A stretch of 64,000 nt of DNA, taken from Cognatundibacterium curvum. Its GTDB lineage: Bacteria; Pseudomonadota; Gammaproteobacteria; Burkholderiales; Burkholderiaceae_D. Under the pieces are notes generated by a model. That model did not search any database. It was not told the origin of the DNA and saw only the letters and a list, made by a program, of their open reading frames with translations. The DNA lies in NCBI RefSeq assembly GCF_014284235.1, contig NZ_JACOGD010000009.1:96078-160077 (forward strand). Direction: 5' to 3'. Position 1 is the first letter of the stretch. The number at the start of each line of letters is the position of its first letter. Both the position numbers and the translations under genes were made by a program. Below are positions 17,566 to 25,187 of this stretch, one piece after another.

Positions 17566-19344
17566 ATGAGACCATCTGATTTGATGAAAGTTCTGGCAAT
17601 TCTAGGGATGTCCACGGAAATTTCCGTTTCTTACGCTCAGAATGTCACTTTTACCATTGATACCCAGGCCGAACGTAAAGCGATCAGCCCGCTGATTTAT
17701 GGCTTTAATGCCTATGCCGACGGCAGTGGTCGCGCTGGCTGGGATGCGCATGGCGGACGTGCGAATCTGGAAAGCCTGAACCTGACCTCCCGTCGTATGG
17801 GCGGCAATAATATGACCAGCTATAACTGGGAAAACGGCGTCAGCAATTCCGGCGCAGACTGGTGTCACTCGTCGAATGCGGGTGTCAGCTATTCCAGCGG
17901 CGCCGGTAATCCAAGTCAGACCGCTGGTCTTGCCTACTATGCGCCAGGCGCGGCGATTAAGAGCTTTCATGATCAGTCGTTAGCCTTGAATACCTTCTCT
18001 TTGCTGCAATTGCCAGCAGCAGGCAAATTGCCTAAGAACATAGTCAATATGAACCCGCCGGGTAATTGCAATGGCTGGCCGCTGTGGCAGGATGCGCCCG
18101 GCGCATCGAACGCTGATACCAATCGCTGGCTGACCATTGTCAACGACAAACCAGCCAGTGCCGGTGCGCTGAGCCTGACACCAAATCTGAACGACAATGT
18201 GGTGTACATCGATGAAGAGCTGAACTTCATCATCAAGAAATACGGTAAGAGTTCGGCTGCGAAAGGCCTGAAAGGCTATGAGCTGGATAATGAGCCTGAC
18301 CTCTGGCATTTGTGGCCTTCGCAATTTGGTAACGGTACCCACGAGCGCCTGTATCCGCAGCTGAGCACCGTTGCTGACGTGGTGCAAAAGAATCTGGACC
18401 TCGCAACTACCATCAAACGGGTAGATCCGAGTGCTAAAACCTTCGGTCCGGCAGTCAGTGGCTACCTGGGTTTATTCAGTCTGTGGTCAGTATGGGATGG
18501 CGCGCAGGCACGTCAGCCCGCCGATTGGGGACAATATAATGTGGAGCCGTATATCTCGAAAAACACCGGTGACCGCTATCGCTACAACGGCATGACTTTT
18601 GCCAATGTCTATCTGGATAAAATGCGTCAGGCCTCGGCCGCTGCCGGTAAACGTTTGCTGGATGCCTTCTCCTTCCACTACTATCCGCAAGCCTCGTATG
18701 ATCAGGCGACCCGGGTACAGGCCTCCCGCAGTCTGTGGGATGCGCAGTATGTGGAACCGACCTGGATCACACAGCCTGGTTATGGCTTTACCGATGGCCG
18801 TGGCATCGCCTTACTGCCTAAGTTGCAGAAATCCGTGGCTGACTTTTATCCGGGCACCAAACTGGCTGTGACGGAGTATGACTTCGGTGGACGTGATGAT
18901 GTCACCGGTGCTGTGGCACAGGCGGATGCACTGGGTGCGTTCGGTAAGCAAGGCGTGTATCTGGCGAATTATTTTGGCGATGTAGAAGGCTATATCGGCG
19001 CGGCGTTTAAATTATTCCGCAACTACGACGGGAATAAGTCCGTGTTCCCTGAAGTCTCGGTTAAAGCCGTGTCGACCAACAATGGCAATGGCACTGTCTA
19101 TGCCGCCGTCAGCGCCACCGACCCGAACACCTTGCACATCATCGCGATCAACCGCCTGGCGACGCCGATCACCGCCAGCGTGCAAATTAAAAATCCTGTG
19201 CTGTTTAACTATGTACAGGCCTGGGGTGTGGATGCCAGCGGCCCACAAGTCACTGCACGCAATGTACAGGCCACGATCACACAAAATAATTTCAGCACCA
19301 GCCTGCCCGGCTATTCAGTGATGCACTATGTGCTGAAGCCCTGA
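17566..19344 (+). CDS. glycoside hydrolase family 44 protein (endoglucanase/xyloglucanase type)
   Basis: Secreted glycosidase of 592 residues: signal-like N-terminus ending SYA, a TIM-barrel core and a C-terminal beta domain. The family is recognised from the acid/base Glu243 in YELDNEPDLW and the nucleophile Glu437 in VTEYDFGG, plus RMGGNN near the N-terminus (GH44 hallmark). GH44 enzymes cut beta-1,4-glucans and xyloglucan. RBS CCGGAGAGTGAG. No other polysaccharide-degradation gene is adjacent. It ends in its own terminator. Confidence 0.87.
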   Translation: MRPSDLMKVLAILGMSTEISVSYAQNVTFTIDTQAERKAISPLIYGFNAYADGSGRAGWDAHGGRANLESLNLTSRRMGGNNMTSYNWENGVSNSGADWCHSSNAGVSYSSGAGNPSQTAGLAYYAPGAAIKSFHDQSLALNTFSLLQLPAAGKLPKNIVNMNPPGNCNGWPLWQDAPGASNADTNRWLTIVNDKPASAGALSLTPNLNDNVVYIDEELNFIIKKYGKSSAAKGLKGYELDNEPDLWHLWPSQFGNGTHERLYPQLSTVADVVQKNLDLATTIKRVDPSAKTFGPAVSGYLGLFSLWSVWDGAQARQPADWGQYNVEPYISKNTGDRYRYNGMTFANVYLDKMRQASAAAGKRLLDAFSFHYYPQASYDQATRVQASRSLWDAQYVEPTWITQPGYGFTDGRGIALLPKLQKSVADFYPGTKLAVTEYDFGGRDDVTGAVAQADALGAFGKQGVYLANYFGDVEGYIGAAFKLFRNYDGNKSVFPEVSVKAVSTNNGNGTVYAAVSATDPNTLHIIAINRLATPITASVQIKNPVLFNYVQAWGVDASGPQVTARNVQATITQNNFSTSLPGYSVMHYVLKP

Positions 19345-19390
19345 TCCCGGTCCCGGCAATTCCGGGCGGATAGTCCGGTACTCACTAACA

Positions 19391-19424
19391 AACCGCTCAC
19401 CGGCAACGGCGGGCGGTTTTTTTT
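19391..19424 (+). terminator. terminator of GH44 gene
   Basis: Stem AACCGC...GCGGTT around a GC-rich inner loop, followed by eight T residues on the plus strand. Confidence 0.9.
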
Positions 19425-19501
19425 GTCACCGGCTTTCTTGCCGCAGCGGCCGGGCAACACAAAAAGCTTCAGAAGCAGCCAAACCGTACAAAATTGCCAT
19501 C

Positions 19502-19540
19502 AAATGCGGAGTTCAGCATAGCGATTTGTCCATAGTCGTT
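19502..19540 (+). repeat. cassette repeat type 2, copy 1
   Basis: Block encoding the in-frame peptide KCGVQHSDL shortly before a stop (TAG at about 19552). The same block recurs at 21504-21533 (KCGIQHSDL, then a stop at ~21540), and its tail (GATTT.T.CATAGTCGT) recurs near 21571-21590. It looks like the end of a coding module whose body is lost here. Confidence 0.6.
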
Positions 19541-19589
19541 ATACAGTCTTAGTTTGACGAATGTGTAAATAAAGATAACTGCACAGCGT

Positions 19590-19631
19590 AATGGAATGCA
19601 TCTGTTGCGTTGTGTCGGGCAGAGGATTGCA
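19590..19631 (+). repeat. cassette repeat type 1, copy A
   Basis: About 42 bases, first of four copies. It encodes MHLLRCVGQRIA in the frame of the following coding region. Copies: A 19590-19631, B 20380-20421, C 21372-21411, D 21611-21640, in decreasing similarity. A and B differ at only about six positions. Confidence 0.75.
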
Positions 19632-20357
19632 GCTTCTTGCGTCACACAGAATCAGATTCCTGTGCCTTCAATTAATGACGTGGCATCCTTGCTTGACTAC
19701 GCTAATCAATTTATAGACGGAGAGATGGAAATGGTATTTATAGCAGAAGTCCCTTACGTACAATTCGCACGAGAGCATATTGTGCTGTTATCTACAGCTA
19801 AAGTGCAGGATCCCAATCTGATGGAGACTTGTCGGGATGTGGGCAATCAGGATTATCATGTGGGCTCTGCAGTAAATAACTTTGTTGTTGGAGGGGCGGC
19901 ACTTACAGCGCTCGGATATAAGTGGAATGCGAAAATAGGTGATTTTGATGTTCCTCAGAGATTTATAGATAATTCAAAATTATATATAGTTAGCCAACCA
20001 AAACATGGTGTGGTTTACCAAACGGATAGTGATAAAACACATTTTCTGGTTTCATACAAAGCCGACGCCGAATATGTGGGTCAAGACAGTTTTACAATTG
20101 GCTTCGATACCTTTGCTAGGTCTGGAAAACCGGTAACAATCAAAGTCAAATTTAACTTGGCAGTCGTTGAGGATGTAGGTGCAAATCCTCAAAAATGCGA
20201 AAGCATGACGTTTAGTTCATTATCAACTTCGAACCCTTATTTTTTACGGTTCTTGCCAGTTCAATTCAAACATCTTATTGACAATTCTGTCAGCGAAAAC
20301 ACAGACACAGCTACCACCGCGCAAATCATGCTGGACACCAACGCAGCAAGGCTATAA
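19596..20357 (+). CDS. fragment of surface/polymorphic-toxin-type protein with cadherin-like domain
   Basis: Frame of 253 codons starting inside repeat copy A; an alternative start at ATG 19731 has a better RBS (GGAG). Residues ~125-190 resemble an Ig/cadherin-like tandem domain (QPKHGVVYQTDSDKTHFLVSYKADAEYVGQDSFTIGF), common in bacterial adhesins and toxins. No signal peptide is visible. Base composition is clearly more AT-rich than the flanks. The next frame (20461) carries the HINT domain in another reading frame. Probably a displaced piece of a formerly larger gene; a functional short protein cannot be excluded. Confidence 0.5.
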   Translation: MHLLRCVGQRIAASCVTQNQIPVPSINDVASLLDYANQFIDGEMEMVFIAEVPYVQFAREHIVLLSTAKVQDPNLMETCRDVGNQDYHVGSAVNNFVVGGAALTALGYKWNAKIGDFDVPQRFIDNSKLYIVSQPKHGVVYQTDSDKTHFLVSYKADAEYVGQDSFTIGFDTFARSGKPVTIKVKFNLAVVEDVGANPQKCESMTFSSLSTSNPYFLRFLPVQFKHLIDNSVSENTDTATTAQIMLDTNAARL

Positions 20358-20379
20358 GACGGAATGATTTGCAGGCTGC

Positions 20380-20421
20380 AATGGAATGCATCTGTTGCGC
20401 CGTATCGGGCAGGGAATTGCA
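20380..20421 (+). repeat. cassette repeat type 1, copy B
   Basis: Near-identical to copy A. It encodes MHLLRRIGQGIAV followed at once by TAA (20425-20427); the same frame then continues without interruption into the HINT protein. Confidence 0.75.
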
Positions 20422-20460
20422 GTTTAAGGCGTTCAAACTATCCCTCGTGATTTCAAATGG

Positions 20461-21339
20461 ATGGAAGAGATCAAAGCGGGTCTGGACACTCATCCCTACA
20501 AAAGCAAGGTAACAACAATTACAGGCGAAACACAGGTCTGCATTAAGGAGAAACTTATTTTTACCGTGCCAAACGCAACAAGCAAAACCATCACGGAAGC
20601 CACCCAACGGTATCGCGAGGAATGTTCAGAAGCCTGTTTCGCTGCAGGTACCTTGGTACACACCAAAGAAGGCTTGGTAGCCATTGAGAAAATCAAGGTC
20701 GGTGATTGGGTATTGTCTAAACCTGAAAATGGTGGTGAGCAGGCTTACAAGCGTGTGTTGAAAACCTTCGCGCATGCGCCGACCTCGGTGATAGAGGTTT
20801 ATGGGAAAATTCCTGGTACCCAAAATGAAATTGTAAGAGTTGTATCAACATTAAACCATCCGTTTTGGTTGGTTGGAGAAGGCTGGACCGCAGCCGATAA
20901 ATTTCCACTTCGGTCGCAGTTTGAATTGGTCGACGGTAGCAATACGCGGTGTTTGGGAAATAATAATATTTATGCCAGTGACGTAGAGGGTGTGGGCTGG
21001 GTGCCGGCGCACTTGGGAGACCTCTCACGACCCGGGATACAATGGGACTACATAAATGATAAACTAGTCGCCGACTATGTTATGGCGATCGAAAGAATCC
21101 AAGCACTAGAAGAAGAGCATCCTCTATACACACAAAATGCACTGGAAGAAGCTGAGCGAAGTGAGACCAATTACCCATATCTGAAGCTACCGGTCTATAA
21201 CTTGGAAGTCGAAGATTTTCATACTTACTACGTTGGTAGAATTGGTATTTGGGTGCATAACACCAATTGCGGCGGCTTACAGGTTGAAGTCAAAGCCGGT
21301 GAGGTATTGTCTGAGGCGATGATTAAAAATCCGTACTGA
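20461..21339 (+). CDS. HINT (intein-like) domain protein, toxin-like C-terminal fragment
   Basis: Protein of 292 residues. Residues 59-267 form a pretoxin-type HINT autoprocessing domain: first residue Cys59 in CFAAGTLVHTKEGLVAIEKIKVGDWVLS, block-B His133 in TLNHPFW, and C-terminal VYNLEVEDFHTYYVG...WVHN (His266, Asn267). In polymorphic toxins this domain precedes a variable toxin that it releases; here only 25 residues follow, so the toxin is missing or extremely short. No RBS at ATG 20461, and the frame is open upstream only to a TAA inside repeat B. AT-rich composition suggests acquisition. Likely a decayed or orphan cassette. Confidence 0.72.
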   Translation: MEEIKAGLDTHPYKSKVTTITGETQVCIKEKLIFTVPNATSKTITEATQRYREECSEACFAAGTLVHTKEGLVAIEKIKVGDWVLSKPENGGEQAYKRVLKTFAHAPTSVIEVYGKIPGTQNEIVRVVSTLNHPFWLVGEGWTAADKFPLRSQFELVDGSNTRCLGNNNIYASDVEGVGWVPAHLGDLSRPGIQWDYINDKLVADYVMAIERIQALEEEHPLYTQNALEEAERSETNYPYLKLPVYNLEVEDFHTYYVGRIGIWVHNTNCGGLQVEVKAGEVLSEAMIKNPY

Positions 21340-21371
21340 TCTCGTCAACAAGTGATTAATTGGTCAGGCGT

Positions 21372-21411
21372 AAGGGAATGCATCTATTGCACCGTATGCG
21401 CCAGGGGATTG
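21372..21411 (+). repeat. cassette repeat type 1, copy C
   Basis: Encodes MHLLHRMRQGIAL and stays open for about 54 codons, ending in the type 2 block (KCGIQHSDL, then stop at 21540). So copies of type 1 and type 2 bracket one short frame (21378-21542). Confidence 0.6.
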
Positions 21412-21503
21412 CCCTTTACCGTGTTACCAGCCTTGCTGCCGCCAACTTCAATCAGGCTACGCAAACAGAAACCGAGAGCACAAAAATCACCCAAAAACAT
21501 CCT

Positions 21504-21533
21504 AAATGCGGTATTCAGCATAGTGATCTGGTA
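21504..21533 (+). repeat. cassette repeat type 2, copy 2
   Basis: Encodes KCGIQHSDL in frame with copy C and is followed by a stop; matches copy 1 at 19502-19531. Confidence 0.6.
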
Positions 21534-21610
21534 ATTGACTAAAGAAAGTCTGGTTATCCGAAAATAGAAAATGACGATTTTTGCATAGTCGTGAGCCTGA
21601 TGCAGGCGAT

Positions 21611-21640
21611 GAATGCGGGCAATCGGGCAGGGTATTGCGG
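21611..21640 (+). repeat. cassette repeat type 1, copy D (degenerate)
   Basis: Retains MRAIGQGIAV from the type 1 peptide; the upstream part has diverged. Preceded at 21571-21590 by a fragment resembling the tail of repeat type 2. Confidence 0.5.
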
Positions 21641-21661
21641 TGTTCGCCAGGTCTGAAAAGC

Positions 21662-21691
21662 AAACTAGCCATGCGGGTGCATGGCTAGTTT
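21662..21691. terminator. bidirectional terminator between HINT patch and argD
   Basis: Perfect 13-bp stem AAACTAGCCATGC/GCATGGCTAGTTT with a 4-base loop; T/TGTTT follows on the plus strand and TTTGCTTT on the minus strand. It probably ends argD transcripts. Confidence 0.8.
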
Positions 21692-21753
21692 GTTTGGCGC
21701 ACAGGGCAGGCGTCGTTACGGTGACGCTGCCTGTTCTGAAACTATCCGTGTGA

Positions 21754-22944
21754 TCAGCCTTTGATGTCGCGCAGTATGCCTTTGAGGCTGCTCAGCATCA
21801 GGTCCAGTTCTTCGCGGGTTACGTTCAGGGCTGGCATGAAGCGCAGCAGGTCAGGGCGAGGGGAGTTCAGCAGCAGGCCGACCGGTTCCAGATTGCGGGC
21901 TTTTTCCACGATTTCTGCGCCGATGTTATCGCCCAGTTTCAGCGCGCGCAGCAAGCCTTCGCCGCGTTCGCCTTGCAGGCCAAATTCTTCCGACAGTTTG
22001 ATCAGTTCCGCGCTCAGGTAGGCGGCTTTTTGTTTGACTTCGTCCAGGAAGCCCGGTTTGGTCAATTCTTTCAGCACGGCGATACCAACCGCTGTCATCA
22101 GTGGCGCGCCATTGTAGGTGCCGCCCTGATCGCCCGGTACGAAGCAGGCGACTGCTTCGCGGCACAGCAGTGCGCCGAGTGGAACGCCGCCGCCTATGCC
22201 TTTCGCCAGGGTCATAATGTCTGGTTCGATACCGGACAACTGATAGCCAAACAATTCGCCGGTGCGTCCCATGCCAGTCTGTACTTCATCCACGATCAGC
22301 AGGATGCCGTGCTTCTGGGTTAAGGCGCGCAATTGCTGCATGAATTCGCGGCTGGCCGGTATCACACCGCCTTCGCCTTGTACCGGTTCCAGCATGACGG
22401 CGACGGTTTTATCGCTGATCAGTTTTTCAACTGAAGCGATGTCATTCAGATCTGCTTTCGGGAAGCCCGACACTTGCGGTGCGAACAGAGTGTCCCAGCC
22501 CGGTTTGCCAGAGGCCGACATGGTCGCCAGGGTGCGACCGTGGAAACCATGATCAAAAGTGATGATTTCAAATGCGCCGTTTTTATTCAGCTGGCCCCAT
22601 TTACGCGCCAGTTTGATTGCGCCTTCATTGGCTTCGGCACCGCTGTTGGTGAAGAATACGCGGTCAAAGCAGGATTGCTGAGTCAGCATGGTCGCCAGTT
22701 CCACCATAGGCGCATTGTAGAAAGCCGGTGAAGGATTCAGCAGTTTTTTAGACTGGCTGACCAGGGCTTCGTGTATCACCGCCGGGCTGTGACCCAGGCA
22801 GTTCACCGCCCAGCCTTGCAGATAGTCCAGATAGCGTTTGCCGGTATGATCGGTCAGCCACATGCCGCTGCCTTCAGTAAAAACGATTTCCGGGCGCGGC
22901 GTGATGTACATCAGAGAATTTACGTTGTACTGACTGAATTCCAT
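21754..22944 (-). CDS. argD: acetylornithine/succinyldiaminopimelate aminotransferase
   Basis: Class III PLP aminotransferase of 396 residues acting in arginine (and possibly lysine) synthesis: N-acetylglutamate semialdehyde to N-acetylornithine. Family marks: [16 protein letters not shown] (99-114), DEVQTGMGR (219-227) and the PLP lysine 248 in TLAKGIGGG. Length equals the ArgD norm. RBS CAGGAGTCCAG. It is monocistronic and preceded by an apparent arginine leader-peptide attenuator (23002-23184), which strongly supports an arginine rather than a catabolic role. Confidence 0.92.
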   Translation of the reverse strand: MEFSQYNVNSLMYITPRPEIVFTEGSGMWLTDHTGKRYLDYLQGWAVNCLGHSPAVIHEALVSQSKKLLNPSPAFYNAPMVELATMLTQQSCFDRVFFTNSGAEANEGAIKLARKWGQLNKNGAFEIITFDHGFHGRTLATMSASGKPGWDTLFAPQVSGFPKADLNDIASVEKLISDKTVAVMLEPVQGEGGVIPASREFMQQLRALTQKHGILLIVDEVQTGMGRTGELFGYQLSGIEPDIMTLAKGIGGGVPLGALLCREAVACFVPGDQGGTYNGAPLMTAVGIAVLKELTKPGFLDEVKQKAAYLSAELIKLSEEFGLQGERGEGLLRALKLGDNIGAEIVEKARNLEPVGLLLNSPRPDLLRFMPALNVTREELDLMLSSLKGILRDIKG

Positions 22945-23001
22945 TCTGGACTCCTGTGATCAAGCAAGGGTGGATAAAAAATTAAATATGAACAGAAAAA
23001 C

Positions 23002-23030
23002 AAAAAGCCACAGGGATGGCCTGTGGCTTT
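23002..23030 (-). terminator. argD attenuator terminator hairpin
   Basis: On the minus strand: stem AAAGCCACAGG/CCTGTGGCTTT (11 bp), 5-base loop, then TTTTTGTTTTTC. It lies only ~57 bases before argD ATG, and 37 bases after the leader-peptide stop. It could also end transcripts of the upstream reductase gene, but its position inside the argD leader favours attenuation. Confidence 0.88.
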
Positions 23031-23067
23031 GGTCTGGTGCTGCACGCTCATTTGACGCGCAGGTACA

Positions 23068-23148
23068 CTAACACATCCGCCCAGGCTCGCAGAACGAGCG
23101 GCGACGTCGCACGATATTTGGTGAGGACATGTCAGCAGAAATTTTCAT
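23068..23148 (-). CDS. arginine-rich leader peptide of argD
   Basis: Short frame of 26 codons, ATG 23148 to TAG 23068. It reads MKISADMSSPNIV, then four consecutive Arg (codons CGA CGT CGC CGC), then SFCEPGRMC with a fifth Arg (CGG). The -10 box ends seven bases before ATG, so the transcript should start at or next to the A: a leaderless leader peptide. Its location between promoter and terminator of an arginine-biosynthesis gene, and the Arg run placed ~12 bases before segment 2 of the antiterminator, argue that it senses charged tRNA-Arg. Confidence 0.75.
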   Translation of the reverse strand: MKISADMSSPNIVRRRRSFCEPGRMC

Positions 23149-23235
23149 AAAACGGATAGTAGGACTTTTTGCGCACTGCGTCAAAATAAATTTCCACCCA
23201 TTTCAGCATTTTTTCTGTGTACCTGTTTCCTGCAC

Positions 23236-24261
23236 TCAGCCAGCCAGATCCGCTTCTGAGGTAAACGAGTCGGCATAGAACTCATCGGCGGGCAACTGGC
23301 ATTGCGCACTGAAATCACGTTTCGCAGATTCCACCACCACCGGTGCACCGCAGGCATAGACCTGATAGCCCGACATATCAGCCACATCGGCGATCACCGC
23401 CTGATGTACAAAGCCGCTGCGGCCGGTCCAGTTGTCTTCTGTCTGCGCATCAGAGATGACTGGGATGTAGCGGAAATGCGGCAGCCTGGCAGCCCATTCC
23501 TGGCACAGCGCATCCATGTACAGATCGGCCGGACGACGGCCGCCCCAGTACAGGCTGACCGGGCGGGTCGAACCGGTGTGGATCAGTTGTTCCATCAGGG
23601 CTTTGATCGGTGCGAAACCGGTGCCGGATGCCAGCAGGATAATCGGTTTGTCACTGTCTTCACGCAGGAAGAAGCTGCCTTGCGGGCCTTCAAAGCGCAG
23701 GATGTCGCGCTCTTTCATGCTGCTGAATACCTGGTCGGTGAACACGCCACCTGGCATGTGACGGATATGCAGCGTGATCTGTTCAGCATCATGCGGCGCA
23801 TTGGCCATACTATAGCTGCGGCGTTTGCCGTCACGCAGCAGGAATTCAATATACTGACCGGCGCGATAATTGAGTTTTTCATTGGCAGGCAATTGCAGCG
23901 CCACCAGCATCACATCGTGCGACAGTTTTTCCAGACGTGCGACGCGGGTCGGCAGTTTCTTGACCGGATACTCGCCATCGCTCACAATTTCACGCGCTTC
24001 TATGGTCAGATCGCTTTGTGGTTTGGCGCAGCAGAACAGCGTCATGCCAGCGGCTTCTTCGGTATCAGGCAGCGCGCGTTGCTGGTGATTGCCATGAACC
24101 ACGCTGCCGCTGCTGACCTTACCTTTGCAGGAGCCACAGGCACCATTTTTACAACCATAAGGCAGGATGAGGCCAGCACGCAGTGCGGCATTGAGTACGG
24201 TTTCATCTGCTTCGCAGCTAAATTGACGACCACTCGGGGTCACGGTTACTTGAAAAGTCAT
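23236..24261 (-). CDS. ferredoxin-NAD(P)H reductase of the CDP-6-deoxy-glucoseen-reductase type
   Basis: Flavoprotein of 341 residues. An N-terminal plant-type [2Fe-2S] domain has Cys37, Cys42, Cys45 and Cys77 (CKNGACGSC...FCC); an FAD domain has RSYSMAN; an NAD domain has GTGFAPIKALMEQ and a terminal CGAP. Betaproteobacterial copies are commonly annotated CDP-6-deoxy-delta-3,4-glucoseen reductase, though no dideoxysugar genes are near, so the partner is unknown; it may feed an oxygenase. ATG 24261 begins the ferredoxin domain; an upstream in-frame extension has no homology I recognise. Divergent from the SDR gene with 12 bases between the start codons. Confidence 0.87.
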   Translation of the reverse strand: MTFQVTVTPSGRQFSCEADETVLNAALRAGLILPYGCKNGACGSCKGKVSSGSVVHGNHQQRALPDTEEAAGMTLFCCAKPQSDLTIEAREIVSDGEYPVKKLPTRVARLEKLSHDVMLVALQLPANEKLNYRAGQYIEFLLRDGKRRSYSMANAPHDAEQITLHIRHMPGGVFTDQVFSSMKERDILRFEGPQGSFFLREDSDKPIILLASGTGFAPIKALMEQLIHTGSTRPVSLYWGGRRPADLYMDALCQEWAARLPHFRYIPVISDAQTEDNWTGRSGFVHQAVIADVADMSGYQVYACGAPVVVESAKRDFSAQCQLPADEFYADSFTSEADLAG

Positions 24262-24273
24262 ACAATCCTGTGC

Positions 24274-25167
24274 ATGAAAAAACAGTTTAAAAAAATCGGC
24301 AAGCCACGCTTGCTCATTATCGGGTGTGGCGATGTCGGCATGCGGCTGTTGCCGCTGCTGCGCGAACGTTTCCGTGTATTTGCGCTGACCAGCCAGCCAG
24401 CGCGGGCAGCTGAATTGCGTGCTGCCGGTGCTATACCTGTGATTGGTAATCTGGATCAGCCCGCCAGTTTGCGCCGCCTCAAAGGGCTGGCACAGTGGCT
24501 GGTGCACCTGGCACCACCCAAAGCGGAAGGCGAAATGGATAGCCGCACCCGGAATCTGGCCGCCATTTTACCTGACAAGTGCCGCCTTGTTTATGTCAGC
24601 ACCACCGGCGTCTATGGTGATTGTGGTGGCGCTGAGTTTGATGAATGCCGTCCGGTAGCGCCGCAGAATGCGCGCGCGATACGCCGGGTTGCGGCTGAAA
24701 ACCTGCTGCGGGATTGGGCGCGCGCTTCGCAGTCCCGGCTCTCCATCCTGCGTGTGCCTGGCATCTATGCGGCAGACCGCTTGCCGCTGGAACGTTTGCG
24801 TAAGGGCTCGCCCGCACTGACTGCGGCAGAAGATGTGTACACCAATCATATCCATGCCGATGATCTGGCCAGTTTGATATGCCTCGCATTGTTCCGTGCC
24901 AAACCCTCCCGTGTGTATCATGCGGTGGATGACAGCGATTTGAAAATGGCGGACTACTTTGACTTAGTGGCCGATCAGTTCGGCTTGCCAAGAGCACCAA
25001 GATTGACGCGTGCTGAACTGATGCAGCAGGTCTCGCCAGTACAACTGAGTTTTATGTCGGAATCGCGGCGTCTGGACAATCAGCGTATTCAGCGTGAACT
25101 GGGGATGCGTTTGCGCTATCCGGATGTGCAGGCCGGTGTGGCTGCAGCCAGCGCTGCACTGACATGA
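24274..25167 (+). CDS. NAD-dependent epimerase/dehydratase (extended SDR, YeeZ-like)
   Basis: Rossmann-fold protein of 297 residues: nucleotide-binding LLIIGCGDVGMRLL at the N-terminus, VSTTGVYGD carrying the Ser/Thr-Tyr region, and NHIHADDLASL. The group resembles E. coli YeeZ, whose substrate is unknown. ATG 24274 must be close to the true start because the Rossmann motif follows immediately. A -10 box TACAAT (24261-24266) lies seven bases upstream, so the mRNA is probably leaderless, and this -10 overlaps the ATG of the divergent reductase. Confidence 0.85.
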   Translation: MKKQFKKIGKPRLLIIGCGDVGMRLLPLLRERFRVFALTSQPARAAELRAAGAIPVIGNLDQPASLRRLKGLAQWLVHLAPPKAEGEMDSRTRNLAAILPDKCRLVYVSTTGVYGDCGGAEFDECRPVAPQNARAIRRVAAENLLRDWARASQSRLSILRVPGIYAADRLPLERLRKGSPALTAAEDVYTNHIHADDLASLICLALFRAKPSRVYHAVDDSDLKMADYFDLVADQFGLPRAPRLTRAELMQQVSPVQLSFMSESRRLDNQRIQRELGMRLRYPDVQAGVAAASAALT

Positions 25168-25187
25168 GCCGTGTTGAGTTTCCGCGT

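Larger units (their letters stand above)
23002..23184 (-). promoter_or_regulatory. argD promoter and predicted arginine attenuator
   Basis: Minus strand, in order: -35 TTGACG (23184-23179), 17-bp spacer, -10 TACTAT (23161-23156); leader peptide from 23148. Segment 1 GCTCG (23099-23095) can pair with CGAGC (23089-23085). Segment 2 GCCTGGGC (23086-23079) can instead pair with GCCACAGGC (23027-23019), the 5' arm of the terminator, leaving one A bulged. The two pairings share bases and exclude each other. A ribosome waiting at the Arg codons would cover segment 1, favour 2:3 and prevent the terminator. This is the logic of his/trp-type attenuation, inferred here from sequence alone. Confidence 0.75.

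Noticed and set aside
23004..23030. Hairpin upstream of argD as a simple terminator of the reductase gene only
   Set aside because: A good promoter, Arg-rich frame and competing antiterminator lie between the reductase stop and this hairpin, so it is part of the argD leader (a dual role remains possible).
23262..24507. N-terminal extension of the ferredoxin reductase to 24507
   Set aside because: The extra 82 residues run antisense through the SDR coding region and precede a complete ferredoxin domain.
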